A stretch of DNA of 27,758 nucleotides, from positions 1-27,758 of the forward strand of contig JAEZZM010000027.1 in assembly GCA_023418575.1 (NCBI GenBank), in the 5' to 3' direction. The position numbers and the translations under genes are program-made. Below, in pieces: positions 1 to 7,795 of the stretch. The notes below the pieces were generated by a model that saw only the letters and a list, made by a program, of their open reading frames with translations, made no database searches and had not been told where the DNA came from. Source of the stretch: Actinomycetes bacterium (GTDB lineage: Bacteria > Actinomycetota > Coriobacteriia > Coriobacteriales > JAEZZM01). How positions within the stretch are numbered: position 1 is the first letter of the stretch; each line of letters opens with the position of its first letter.

Positions 1-423
1 TATTTAATGGTTGAAGAAGCTAAATTGTGCTCAGCTTCAGAGTTTGCATCATCCATCTTGGGTTTGCGTACAGTGAACGATTTAGGTGAGGTAAAAGATG
101 CAGTTTTGGCAGTGAAGGTAAGAATAAAGAATCAAGATAATGTAGATGCTATGATATCCACCCGAGATGTGCAGGTGTTTCCAGAGCAAAAAATGAGAAC
201 CTTGTTGTTAAACGAAGACTTATTGCATCTATCAGCATTTGGAAAGGTGGGCCAACTTTTTAATATTGCAATACCTCCCAACAGGGAAAAGGAAGTTTGG
301 CTACCTTTTGTAACAAACTTAGGGAAGGAGAAAAGTTTACAGAGGAGTATTAAGGGCAAGAAGTTTGAGCTGTTTCTTGGTGTACAGCCTATAAGACAGA
401 TAGTTGATTTTGAGATTCAATAA
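1..423 (+). CDS. Unrecognised protein, probably cut at its 5' end by the window edge
   Basis: The reading frame is open from base 1 (two sense codons precede the first ATG at 7), so the gene probably begins outside the window; no ribosome binding site can be seen for the ATG at 7. I do not recognise a family. About 138 residues are visible, with alternating hydrophobic strands and no membrane segment in the visible part, which suggests a beta-rich domain. The pattern of the segment around residues 16-60 (LGL...DL..V, then V.VKNQDNVDA) and around 85-125 is like that of the membrane-anchored protein at 965-1702, so the two may be distant paralogues flanking the small secreted protein between them. 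The next gene starts 22 bases downstream, so the two are probably cotranscribed. Function unknown. Confidence 0.6.
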   Translation, partial: YLMVEEAKLCSASEFASSILGLRTVNDLGEVKDAVLAVKVRIKNQDNVDAMISTRDVQVFPEQKMRTLLLNEDLLHLSAFGKVGQLFNIAIPPNREKEVWLPFVTNLGKEKSLQRSIKGKKFELFLGVQPIRQIVDFEIQ

Positions 424-445
424 TTTCAGTTCTAAGGAGTGCGTA

Positions 446-907
446 ATGAAAGGTAAGTTTGGAGTTAAAACTCTAGTAACAGTATCGCTGCTTTGTATGT
501 TATCAGTTCCTCAAGTATTGAGTTTTGCTTTTGCAGGACCTGGTAATGAGGATAGGGCATATTACTTCAATTTTGAAGGCGGTAAATGTAATTTTACAAC
601 TTATGAGAAGAAATATAATAAATCAAAAATTTATTGGAATGTTGAAAAGATTCAAGTATTCGATAAAGTATATTTTTACGTCCTAGGCGCAGTTAATGAG
701 TCTGGCACAGGATCTACTGATACCACAATAGGTGATCCTCCTTATATTGATGGTGGAGATACAGGTAAGTTCAGCATTACAAATAATGTTATAGAGATCG
801 GTTTTAGCTATGCTAGTGTAGAGGCGTGTACGAAGGCGCCTTATGGAATGATGAAGGGTCAGTGGAGTCCTGATTCTTACAGGAACTACACTGTTATGAA
901 CAACTAG
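446..907 (+). CDS. Small secreted protein of unknown function
   Basis: The frame can be extended back to an ATG at 404, but that overlaps the previous gene. The ATG at 446 has a good ribosome binding site (TAAGGAG, ending 7 bases before it) and begins a clear signal peptide: Lys-rich start, hydrophobic stretch over about residues 8-24, and a likely cleavage after Ala-Phe-Ala near residue 30. The mature part is about 120 residues, rich in Tyr, Asn, Gly and Thr, with two Cys and no further membrane segment. It looks like the small secreted proteins found in DUF2712 or bacteriocin-like loci of Gram-positive bacteria, but this is only an impression. It is followed by an intrinsic terminator at 933-964. 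No transporter or immunity gene is visible in the window, though the locus is cut on the left. Confidence 0.6.
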   Translation: MKGKFGVKTLVTVSLLCMLSVPQVLSFAFAGPGNEDRAYYFNFEGGKCNFTTYEKKYNKSKIYWNVEKIQVFDKVYFYVLGAVNESGTGSTDTTIGDPPYIDGGDTGKFSITNNVIEIGFSYASVEACTKAPYGMMKGQWSPDSYRNYTVMNN

Positions 908-932
908 GAAACGTTTAAGCTTTGGGAGGTGA

Positions 933-964
933 AGCGAGGTGCATATAATTGCACCTCGCTTTTT
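933..964 (+). terminator. Intrinsic terminator after the secreted protein, abutting the next start codon
   Basis: A perfect 11-bp inverted repeat (933-943 with 950-960), 6-nt loop, is followed by a T run at 960-964. The T run ends directly at the ATG at 965 of the next gene. The RBS-like GGGAGG at about 924-929 lies on the other side of the hairpin. It may therefore act as terminator and as a translation control element at once. Confidence 0.8.
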
Positions 965-1702
965 ATGGAACAACAAAAAAGAATTGGAATAATTGCGCTT
1001 GCGGTGGTAATAATTTTGGGAGGCTTTCAGGCGTACAAGTGGTTAAATGAGAAATTAGCTGTAAGTGAACAGCAACAGGAGTTAATTTCTAAGAGTGCTG
1101 AGACTCATGAAGTGAAGGATAGTTTAGTTTCTACTAAGGATTTTAAAGTATTTAACACTGAGGTGGCAGTAGATTCTGAGACGCTTTCTGCAATAGAAAG
1201 CGGTAGTCTAGAAGCTACTGTTCTGGGCCTCTATGTTACCGATGACCTCTCTCAGGTTACTAGTCAATATGATTTTTCAGAAGATGTGCAACTGAAACTA
1301 GAAGAATGGAAAGATGATCCAAGCTTATTTGTGTGCACACATCTCACGTTAAAGAACATTGATGCAAAATTTACTGGTGGTGACGTGCTTGGATACCTAA
1401 AATCAGGATTCCATTTACGATGCGTAGATAACCAAAATCTTGTGTCTTCAGTACCAGCGGTAATGAGTTTTGATGGCTCTCCGCTCAAAATTAGTCCCAA
1501 AGGCTACATAGATCTTCCTCAAGGAAAAGAGCTGGATCTGCTTGTAATTGATAGGTTCTTATCGGAACAAAATCCTTTGGATCATCATTTTTACTACGGC
1601 ACGGTGTTCGTTAGTAAAGGCAAACAATTGCCCGTCCCAGCAAGCATATTTAAAGAAAAGAATTTAAACAAATGGCTTACGTCAGATGATCAGCTGAGCT
1701 AA
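965..1702 (+). CDS. Membrane-anchored extracytoplasmic protein of unknown function
   Basis: The frame is open from a GTG at 929, but residues encoded by 929-964 would come from the terminator hairpin. The ATG at 965 gives a normal N-anchor: MEQQKR followed by a hydrophobic segment (about residues 7-20) with no signal-peptidase or lipobox Cys, so a single-pass protein with its bulk outside is likely. The remaining ~220 residues are acidic and beta-like. Similarity in pattern to the 5'-cut ORF at 1-423 (LGL..TDDL, LTLKN.DA, then a PQGKELDLLVIDRFL-type strand) suggests the same fold. No consensus Shine-Dalgarno lies at normal distance from 965, because the hairpin fills the space; the start is therefore uncertain and GTG 929 stays possible. 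Function unknown. Confidence 0.6.
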   Translation: MEQQKRIGIIALAVVIILGGFQAYKWLNEKLAVSEQQQELISKSAETHEVKDSLVSTKDFKVFNTEVAVDSETLSAIESGSLEATVLGLYVTDDLSQVTSQYDFSEDVQLKLEEWKDDPSLFVCTHLTLKNIDAKFTGGDVLGYLKSGFHLRCVDNQNLVSSVPAVMSFDGSPLKISPKGYIDLPQGKELDLLVIDRFLSEQNPLDHHFYYGTVFVSKGKQLPVPASIFKEKNLNKWLTSDDQLS

Positions 1703-2280
1703 GCCGGGCTAATTATGGTTTTCTTTTGTTAATGAAGGATGGTTCTGGATACTGCTTTTAAGTACTGTCAAAATTAATAGGTCTATCTGATGGATGCACT
1801 TCTGCATGCAGGGGGTAGCGGCAACTCAAGCAAGCTAGCATATAGCTGAGTTAGCTTGGTTAGCTTGGCTGGCGTTTGTACAGTTGGAATGAGTTGCGGG
1901 CTATCGGGGTTAGCTTGCGTGCGCAAGGGAAGGGCAATCCCCAGACTGTACATATGAGGGTTATGCTCCAGTGTTATTAAGCTAGGTAGCGGCTGCTGTT
2001 AAGAGCTCTATCTCAAGGTAAGCTCTATAAAGCCTTAAAGTAGGCGGGTCGCACATGCAAATATAGCACTTGGCTCAGTACAGGGTGTTTTCACCTGGAT
2101 AAAGTTATGTGTGTAGACGTCTCGTTTTTCGAACTGAGAGATATCTGGACACAGGCTTAAGCTTTAGTGGATACACAAGCTTAGAGCTATTATGTTGCAA
2201 AGAGCTCTAAGGGGTTTGGGTCCACGACTGATGAGGTTTCTAGTAAACACTAGGTTAAAACTACGTTAAGGAGTAGAGCT
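1703..2280 (+). promoter_or_regulatory. Long structured leader upstream of rpsL
   Basis: This 578-base gap has no convincing ORF, tRNA or promoter I can assign. It holds nested stems: an 8-bp perfect repeat TGTACAGT (1877-1884) with ACTGTACA (1945-1952) encloses GGGG/CCCC (1906-1909 with 1939-1942) and CTTGC/GCAAG with a 4-nt loop (1914-1918 with 1923-1927). Near the gene, a perfect 9-bp stem (2180-2188 with 2203-2211) overlaps and excludes a 7-bp stem TAAGCTT/AAGCTTA (about 2158-2164 with 2177-2183). CTAGT/ACTAG lies just upstream of the RBS AAGGAG. The function, and whether the whole length is transcribed with rpsL, is unknown; an independent small RNA is possible for the first part. Confidence 0.45.
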
Positions 2281-2652
2281 TTGCCTACAATTAACCAGTT
2301 AGTCCAAAATGGACGCAGCAAAATTGCTGTAAAGAAGAAAAACCCTGCTCTTAAGGGTAATGCACAGAAGCGTGGTGTATGCACTCGTGTATATACTACC
2401 TCTCCCAAGAAGCCTAACTCTGCGCTTCGTAAGGTTGCTCGTGTGCGTCTTGTAAATGGCCTTGAGGTTACTGCTTACATCCCAGGTGAGGGCCACAATC
2501 TTCAGGAGCACTCAATCGTTTTGATTCGCGGCGGTCGTGTACGTGACCTACCAGGTGTACGTTATAAGATCATCCGTGGTGCTTTTGATTGCGCCCCCGT
2601 TAATGACCGTAAGCAGGCTCGTAGCCGCTATGGTGCTAAGCGTCCTAAGTAA
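2281..2652 (+). CDS. rpsL: 30S ribosomal protein S12
   Basis: Ribosomal protein S12, part of the decoding site of the small subunit. It has 123 residues, the usual length, and the invariant blocks TTSPKKPNSALRKVARVRL (about residues 39-57) and PGVRYKIIRG (91-100). The start is TTG, with AAGGAG seven bases upstream. It heads the str operon, with rpsG 23 bases downstream. Notable residues: Lys at 43 and 44 are as in streptomycin-sensitive bacteria, but residue 88, in GGRVRDLPG, is Arg (codon CGT at 2542-2544). Most bacteria have Lys there (GGRVKDLPG; Lys88 in Mycobacterium tuberculosis, Lys87 in Escherichia coli mature numbering), and Lys-to-Arg at that position is an established streptomycin resistance change. 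The identification is certain; a resistance phenotype here is an inference. Confidence 0.98.
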   Translation: MPTINQLVQNGRSKIAVKKKNPALKGNAQKRGVCTRVYTTSPKKPNSALRKVARVRLVNGLEVTAYIPGEGHNLQEHSIVLIRGGRVRDLPGVRYKIIRGAFDCAPVNDRKQARSRYGAKRPK

Positions 2653-2675
2653 TTACGACCCCAAGGAGATATAAG

Positions 2676-3146
2676 ATGCCGCGTCGTGCAGCAGCAGTCC
2701 GTCGTGAAGTAATGCCGGACGCCGTTTATAACAATCGTCTTGTCACCCAGTTAATTAATAAGGTTCTTTGGGATGGCAAGAAATCAACCGCTGAGCGTAT
2801 TGTCTATGGTGCCTTTGATATGGTCGCCGAGAAGACCGGTGAAGACGCTCTGAGCGTATTTAAGAAGGCTATGGACAATGTTCGTCCTACCCTTGAAGTA
2901 AAGCCAAAGCGTGTTGGTGGTGCTACCTACCAGGTGCCCATGGAGGTTAATTCTCGTCGTGCTACCACGCTTGCAATTCGTTGGATTGTTGGCTTTTCTC
3001 GTCTTCGCAAAGAGAAGACCATGATGGAGCGCCTTGCAGCAGAGATTTTAGATGCTGCTAATGGAATGGGTGCATCAATCAAGAAGCGTGAGGACCTCTA
3101 TAAGATGGCTGAGGCAAACCGCGCATTCTCACATTATCGCTGGTAA
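2676..3146 (+). CDS. rpsG: 30S ribosomal protein S7
   Basis: Ribosomal protein S7, which nucleates assembly of the 30S head by binding the 3' domain of 16S rRNA. It has 156 residues, the standard length, starting PRRAAAVRREVMPD and ending with the family's MAEANRAFSHYRW. The ATG at 2676 has AAGGAG at a normal distance. It sits 23 bases after rpsL and 25 bases before fusA, the canonical str order. In E. coli S7 represses this operon by binding the rpsL-rpsG gap; the gap here is only 23 bases, so that exact control is unlikely and any feedback site would have to be elsewhere, for instance in the rpsL leader. Confidence 0.98.
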   Translation: MPRRAAAVRREVMPDAVYNNRLVTQLINKVLWDGKKSTAERIVYGAFDMVAEKTGEDALSVFKKAMDNVRPTLEVKPKRVGGATYQVPMEVNSRRATTLAIRWIVGFSRLRKEKTMMERLAAEILDAANGMGASIKKREDLYKMAEANRAFSHYRW

Positions 3147-3171
3147 GAGATACTGAAGTTAGGAAGTACGT

Positions 3172-5265
3172 ATGGCAACAAAGAGGTATCCCCTCGCCGA
3201 TACTCGTAATATCGGTATTATGGCGCATATTGACGCCGGTAAAACTACTACCACTGAGCGTATTCTCTACTACACTGGTAAGAGCCACAAGATTGGTGAG
3301 GTGCACGAAGGTGCAGCAACCATGGACTGGATGGTTCAAGAGCAGGAGCGCGGCGTAACTATTACTTCCGCCGCTACCACTACCTTCTGGAAAGAGAAGC
3401 GCATTCAGATTATTGACACCCCGGGCCACGTAGACTTTACCGCTGAGGTAGAGCGTTCTTTGCGTGTTCTGGATGGCGCTGTAGCAGTATTTGATGCTGT
3501 ATCAGGTGTTCAGCCACAGTCTGAAACAGTATGGCGTCAAGCTCATCGCTACAACGTTCCTCGTATTGCATATATCAACAAGATGGATCGTACCGGTTCA
3601 GATTTTGAGCATGCAATTGAGACCATGCATGATCGCTTGAAAGCAAATGCAATTGCAATTCAGCTTCCTATTGGTGCTGAGGATCACTTTGATGGCCTTG
3701 TTGACCTTGTTACCAACACTGCTTGGATGTTTAACGAGGACTCAAAAGGTATGATTCAGCCTGAAGAGGGAGAAATTCCTGCTGATTATGCTGATCAAGC
3801 TGCAGCTATGCGCATGGCTTTAATTGAAGCAGCTGCAGAGTTTGACGATGATCTTATGGTTAAGGTATTAGAGGATGAAGAAGTTAGCCCTGAAGAGCTT
3901 AAGGCTGCTATCCGTAAGGGTACGCTTGCATGTGAGCTTCATCCTGTAATTTGTGGTTCTTCATATAAGAACAAAGGTATCCAACAGCTTCTTGATGCTG
4001 TTGTAGATTACTTGCCTTCACCTTTAGATGTTCCTCCTATTGATGGTGTTGATCCAAATACTGGTGAGGCTACTGTTCGCAAGTCTGATCGCAAAGAGCC
4101 TTTTAGTGCACTTGCATTTAAGATCATGACTGATCCATATGTTGGTAAGCTGACTTACTTCCGCGTATATTCTGGTTCCTTGGATTCAGGTTCATACGTT
4201 ATGAATTCAACCAAGAATTATCGCGAGCGTGTAGGTCGTTTGCTCGAGATGCACTCAAACAATCGTATTGATATTGATGAGTGCTCTGCATCAGACATTG
4301 TTGCTGCTGTAGGTCTTAAAAATACCACCACGGGTGACACCCTTTGCGATGAGGATTCTTTGGTAATTCTTGAATCTATGGAATTCCCCGATCCTGTTAT
4401 TGATATTGCTGTTGAGCCTAAGACCAAGGCTGAGCAAGATAAGCTTGGCATTGCGCTTGCAAAGCTTGCTGAAGAAGACCCAACCTTTAAGGTTCATACT
4501 GATCACGAAACTGGTCAGACCATTATTGCAGGTATGGGTGAGCTTCACCTTGAAATCATTGTTGATCGTCTTAAGCGTGAGTTCAAGATTGAAGCTAATG
4601 TTGGTAAGCCTCAAGTTGCTTATCGTGAGACCGCTGGTAAGGCTGTTGAAAAGGCTGAGGGTAAGTTTGTACGTCAGTCTGGTGGTCGTGGTCAATATGG
4701 TCATGCCATCATCAACATTGAGCCAAACGAGTCTGGTAAGGGCTATGAGTTTGTAAACGCAATCGTTGGTGGTGTTATTCCAAAAGAGTACATCAACCCA
4801 ATTGATAAGGGTATTCAAGAGGCTCTTGAGTCAGGCGTTATTGCTGGTTACCCAGTAGTAGACATCAAAGTTACCTTGGTTGATGGTTCATACCACGAGG
4901 TTGACTCTTCTGAAGCAGCATTTAAGATTGCCGGTTCAATGGCGATTAAGGATGCTTTGCGCAAATCCAACCCAATCTTACTTGAGCCAATGATGGCCGT
5001 AGAGGTTGAGACTCCTGAGCAGTACATGGGCGATGTTATGGGTAACCTTTCTTCTCGCCGTGGACACATTCAGGGTATGGGCGATGTTTCAGGCTCTAAG
5101 GTAATTAAAGCAAGCGTTCCTTTGTCAGAGATGTTTGGTTATGCAACTGACCTTCGCTCTGCTACTCAGGGTCGTGCTGTTTACACCATGCAATTTGAAT
5201 GCTATGAGCCTGTGCCAAAGAGTGTAGCTGAAGAAATCATCAGTAAATCAGGCGCTAATGCTTAA
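3172..5265 (+). CDS. fusA: Elongation factor G
   Basis: Translocase GTPase that moves tRNAs and mRNA through the ribosome and also works in ribosome recycling. 697 residues, full length. G-domain motifs are all present: AHIDAGKT (18-25), DTPGH (82-86) and NKMD (136-139), followed by the beta-barrel domain II and the C-terminal domains III-V ending in the usual Pro-x-x-x-x-Glu-x-Ile region. The start ATG at 3172 is preceded by AGGAAG. The fit to typical bacterial EF-G is good throughout, and no sign of the truncated FusB-like or EF-G2 paralogues is seen. The tuf gene that normally follows is missing; rpsJ starts 17 bases downstream. Confidence 0.98.
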   Translation: MATKRYPLADTRNIGIMAHIDAGKTTTTERILYYTGKSHKIGEVHEGAATMDWMVQEQERGVTITSAATTTFWKEKRIQIIDTPGHVDFTAEVERSLRVLDGAVAVFDAVSGVQPQSETVWRQAHRYNVPRIAYINKMDRTGSDFEHAIETMHDRLKANAIAIQLPIGAEDHFDGLVDLVTNTAWMFNEDSKGMIQPEEGEIPADYADQAAAMRMALIEAAAEFDDDLMVKVLEDEEVSPEELKAAIRKGTLACELHPVICGSSYKNKGIQQLLDAVVDYLPSPLDVPPIDGVDPNTGEATVRKSDRKEPFSALAFKIMTDPYVGKLTYFRVYSGSLDSGSYVMNSTKNYRERVGRLLEMHSNNRIDIDECSASDIVAAVGLKNTTTGDTLCDEDSLVILESMEFPDPVIDIAVEPKTKAEQDKLGIALAKLAEEDPTFKVHTDHETGQTIIAGMGELHLEIIVDRLKREFKIEANVGKPQVAYRETAGKAVEKAEGKFVRQSGGRGQYGHAIINIEPNESGKGYEFVNAIVGGVIPKEYINPIDKGIQEALESGVIAGYPVVDIKVTLVDGSYHEVDSSEAAFKIAGSMAIKDALRKSNPILLEPMMAVEVETPEQYMGDVMGNLSSRRGHIQGMGDVSGSKVIKASVPLSEMFGYATDLRSATQGRAVYTMQFECYEPVPKSVAEEIISKSGANA

Positions 5266-5282
5266 GGAAAGAGGTAAGAACC

Positions 5283-5591
5283 TTGGCTAATAATAAGATT
5301 CGTATCCGCTTGAAGGGTTATGATCATGAGATCATCGACCAATCTACCAAGCTGATCGTTGATACCGCTCAAAAGACCGGTGCACGCGTTTCAGGTCCTA
5401 TTCCTCTGCCTACAGAGCGTAGCCTGTACACCGTTATCCGCTCACCACATGTAAACAAAGATAGTCGTGAGCAATTTGAGATGCGCACTCATAAGCGCCT
5501 TATTGACATCACTGATCCAACTCCTACCACAGTTGATTCTTTGATGCGTTTGGATCTTCCAGCAGGCGTTGATATTGAGATTAAGCTCTAA
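5283..5591 (+). CDS. rpsJ: 30S ribosomal protein S10 (NusE)
   Basis: Ribosomal protein S10, which also acts as the transcription antitermination factor NusE. 102 residues with the family signature region VIRSPHVNKDSREQFEMRTH (about 51-70). The start is TTG at 5283, with AAAGAGG and GGTAAGAA upstream and only 17 bases after fusA, so it is cotranscribed with the str genes. Usually rpsJ leads the S10 operon (rpsJ-rplC-rplD-rplW...). Here it is the last gene of the str operon and is followed by a strong terminator and an unrelated transporter, so the two operons are separated, somewhat as in cyanobacteria but without tuf between. Confidence 0.97.
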   Translation: MANNKIRIRLKGYDHEIIDQSTKLIVDTAQKTGARVSGPIPLPTERSLYTVIRSPHVNKDSREQFEMRTHKRLIDITDPTPTTVDSLMRLDLPAGVDIEIKL

Positions 5592-5626
5592 TGAGCGCAG
5601 CTTCTCAATAGAATAGTAAGAACCTT

Positions 5627-5668
5627 AAGTCCTTGCATGGATAAGCTTTAACATGCAAGGACTTTTTT
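5627..5668 (+). terminator. Intrinsic terminator of the str operon
   Basis: A perfect 13-bp stem (5627-5639 with 5652-5664), a 12-base loop and six T at 5663-5668. It ends the rpsL-rpsG-fusA-rpsJ transcript. Confidence 0.93.
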
Positions 5669-5679
5669 GCAAAAGATAG

Positions 5680-5708
5680 AATAGACAAAACCTTTAAATG
5701 TGTCTATT
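5680..5708 (+). promoter_or_regulatory. Inverted repeat before the OPT transporter RBS
   Basis: AATAGACA (5680-5687) and TGTCTATT (5701-5708) form perfect 8-bp arms with a 13-base centre, and end a few bases before the RBS AAAGGGGAGGG. This is either an operator or a leader hairpin. The gap between the upstream terminator and this gene is only 56 bases, so the promoter must lie in or around this repeat. TAGACA-17-TATTTT can be read here but would place the start point too close to the gene. Confidence 0.4.
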
Positions 5709-5724
5709 TTAGAAAGGGGAGGGT

Positions 5725-7695
5725 ATGAGCAATAAAGATCTCTCTCAAAAATCTTATAAAGAGCTCACTCTTAGGGGCATTATTTTGGGTGGTATTATCA
5801 CCCTCATTTTTACAGCTGCAAATGTTTATCTGGGTCTTAAGGTTGGTCTAACCTTTGCTACCTCAATTCCAGCTGCTGTTATTTCAATGGCAATATTGCA
5901 TAAATTTGCTGGCCATTCCATTCAAGAAAACAATATTGTTCAAACTATTGCTTCTGCTGCAGGTACACTTTCTGCAATTATCTTTGTATTACCTGCACTG
6001 ATTATTATTGGTTATTGGAATGGCTTTCCTTATTGGGAATTAGTTGCTGTATGCGCCCTGGGTGGTATCTTGGGTGTAATGTATTCTGTACCTTTGCGTA
6101 GAGCTTTGGTTACTGGTTCTGATTTACGCTACCCAGAAGGTGTTGCTGCTGCCGAAGTACTCAAAGTAGGCGATAGCGAAGCTGGTAATGTTGAGAACAA
6201 AAAAGGCATGGGAATCATTATTTGGGGTTCATTATGTTCCGCAGGGTTTATGATTCTGACCTATCTTAAACTTGCGGCGGCTTCAGTAAGCAAGAGTTTT
6301 AAGATTGCTAGCAGTGGAACCATGGTAAGTGGTTCTTTGTCTCTTGCTCTGGTGGGTGTTGGGCACCTCGTTGGAATTGCTGTTGGTATTGCTATGCTTA
6401 CCGGCTTGGTATTATCTTACTTTGTTTTGCTTCCTATTTTTGCAAATGGAGCCTTACCCGCAGATGGATGGCAGGGAGTTTTATCCTCTGTATGGTCTGG
6501 TCAGGTTCGCCTGGTTGGTGCAGGTACCATGGCTGTTGCAGCAATTTGGACCCTTATCAAAATTACTGGCCCAATTTTTAAAGGAATGAAAGAAGCTGCT
6601 GCATCTGCCCGTCTGCGTAAAGAGGGCAAGGAAGTTGCCTTAGTTGAGCAGGATATCCCCATTAGATATGTGGGTTTAAGCATTATGGCATGCTTTATTC
6701 CCATCGTTTGGCTTCTTTGGGATTTCTTGCAAGGAACACCCTTTGCTCAACATGCTGCAGGTCTTGTAATTTTGGGTGCAGTTTATTTATTGCTTATTGG
6801 TTGTGTTGTAGCTTCTGTCTGCGGTTATATGGCAGGTCTTATCGGATCTTCAAACTCACCAATTTCAGGCGTTGGAATCTTGGTAGTAATTATTGGCTCT
6901 TTGCTTGTAAAGATTTTCTTTGGTAGCCAGGCAGATGCCCAAACTACCATCCATCTTATAGCTTTCACCTTGTTTACTGCTTCGGTAATATTTGGTATTG
7001 CAACCATTTCAAATGACAACCTTCAGGACTTGAAGACTGGTCAATTGGTAGGTGCTACTCCTTGGAAACAGCAGTTAGCACTTGTTATTGGTGTTGTATT
7101 TGGTGCAGCTATTATTCCTCCTGTAATGGAGCTTATGCACACCGCCTTTGGTTTTCAGGGTGCACCCGGTGCAGGCCCAGACGCTCTTGCGGCCCCTCAA
7201 GCAGGCCTTATGAGTATTCTAGCTAATGGTATTTTTACCAATCAGCTTGACTGGTCTAGAATTGGCATTGGTATTGGTATTGGTATTGCCGTAATTATAG
7301 TTGATGAGGTTTTACACCGCGTTCCTAATAAAAATCTCTCACTTCCAGCTTTGGCAGTGGGTATGGGTCTGTATCTTCCTATGTCATCAACACTAACCAT
7401 TGCTATTGGAGCACTTCTTGGTTATTTCTATGATAAGTGGGCAGATAAGAATCCTGCTAAAGCTGAACAAAAGAAGCGTTTTGGAGTTCTGCTGGCAACG
7501 GGACTTATTGTTGGAGAAGCTTTGATAGGTGTTGTATATGCTGCTATCATTGCTGCTTCTGGTGCTGCAGAGCCTTTGGCTATTGTGGGAGAAACCTTCG
7601 ATACTTATGGCCAGATCATTGGTCTAGTAGTGGTAATTGCTATGCTTATTGTGCTTTATAAGAAAGCTGCAAAATCAGCTGAAGAACTTGCATAG
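5725..7695 (+). CDS. OPT family oligopeptide transporter
   Basis: Integral membrane protein of the OPT/YSL superfamily, prokaryotic branch, which takes up oligopeptides or in some members metal-chelate complexes. 656 residues, as expected, with about 14-16 hydrophobic segments and the conserved SSNSPISGVG (about residues 375-384), matching the family's NPISG region; an EGVAAAEVL motif follows the fourth segments as in other members. The start ATG at 5725 has a strong RBS, AAAGGGGAGGG. It is a single-gene unit: a terminator precedes it (5627-5668) and another follows (7739-7774). The substrate cannot be told from sequence. The repeat at 5680-5708 may be its operator. Confidence 0.92.
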   Translation: MSNKDLSQKSYKELTLRGIILGGIITLIFTAANVYLGLKVGLTFATSIPAAVISMAILHKFAGHSIQENNIVQTIASAAGTLSAIIFVLPALIIIGYWNGFPYWELVAVCALGGILGVMYSVPLRRALVTGSDLRYPEGVAAAEVLKVGDSEAGNVENKKGMGIIIWGSLCSAGFMILTYLKLAAASVSKSFKIASSGTMVSGSLSLALVGVGHLVGIAVGIAMLTGLVLSYFVLLPIFANGALPADGWQGVLSSVWSGQVRLVGAGTMAVAAIWTLIKITGPIFKGMKEAAASARLRKEGKEVALVEQDIPIRYVGLSIMACFIPIVWLLWDFLQGTPFAQHAAGLVILGAVYLLLIGCVVASVCGYMAGLIGSSNSPISGVGILVVIIGSLLVKIFFGSQADAQTTIHLIAFTLFTASVIFGIATISNDNLQDLKTGQLVGATPWKQQLALVIGVVFGAAIIPPVMELMHTAFGFQGAPGAGPDALAAPQAGLMSILANGIFTNQLDWSRIGIGIGIGIAVIIVDEVLHRVPNKNLSLPALAVGMGLYLPMSSTLTIAIGALLGYFYDKWADKNPAKAEQKKRFGVLLATGLIVGEALIGVVYAAIIAASGAAEPLAIVGETFDTYGQIIGLVVVIAMLIVLYKKAAKSAEELA

Positions 7696-7738
7696 TATTT
7701 GCTTGTTGGCACTTTTAGATTAGATATTCTACAAGTTG

Positions 7739-7774
7739 GAGAGCTATCTATTTATATAGATGGCTCTCTTTTTT
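7739..7774 (+). terminator. Intrinsic terminator after the OPT transporter
   Basis: A 13-bp stem with one G-U pair (7739-7751 with 7756-7768), a 4-base loop and six T (7769-7774). Confidence 0.92.
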
Positions 7775-7795
7775 ATCTATAAATTGTACGTATAT

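Noticed and set aside
683..976. Minus-strand frame across the secreted-protein gene
   Set aside because: Antisense of a gene with signal peptide and RBS, and it would cover the terminator hairpin.
1703..2280. RNase P, tmRNA, SRP RNA or tRNA gene in the rpsL leader
   Set aside because: Looked for the conserved cores and a cloverleaf with CCA end; none matched. It stays as an unassigned structured region.
4370..4756. Open frame of 128 codons on the plus strand inside fusA
   Set aside because: A shifted frame of EF-G with low-complexity Leu/Ser/Arg; not a protein-like composition.
4291..4818. Open frame of 175 codons on the minus strand inside fusA
   Set aside because: Fully overlaps the conserved EF-G gene in antisense; no RBS and composition follows the codon bias of fusA.
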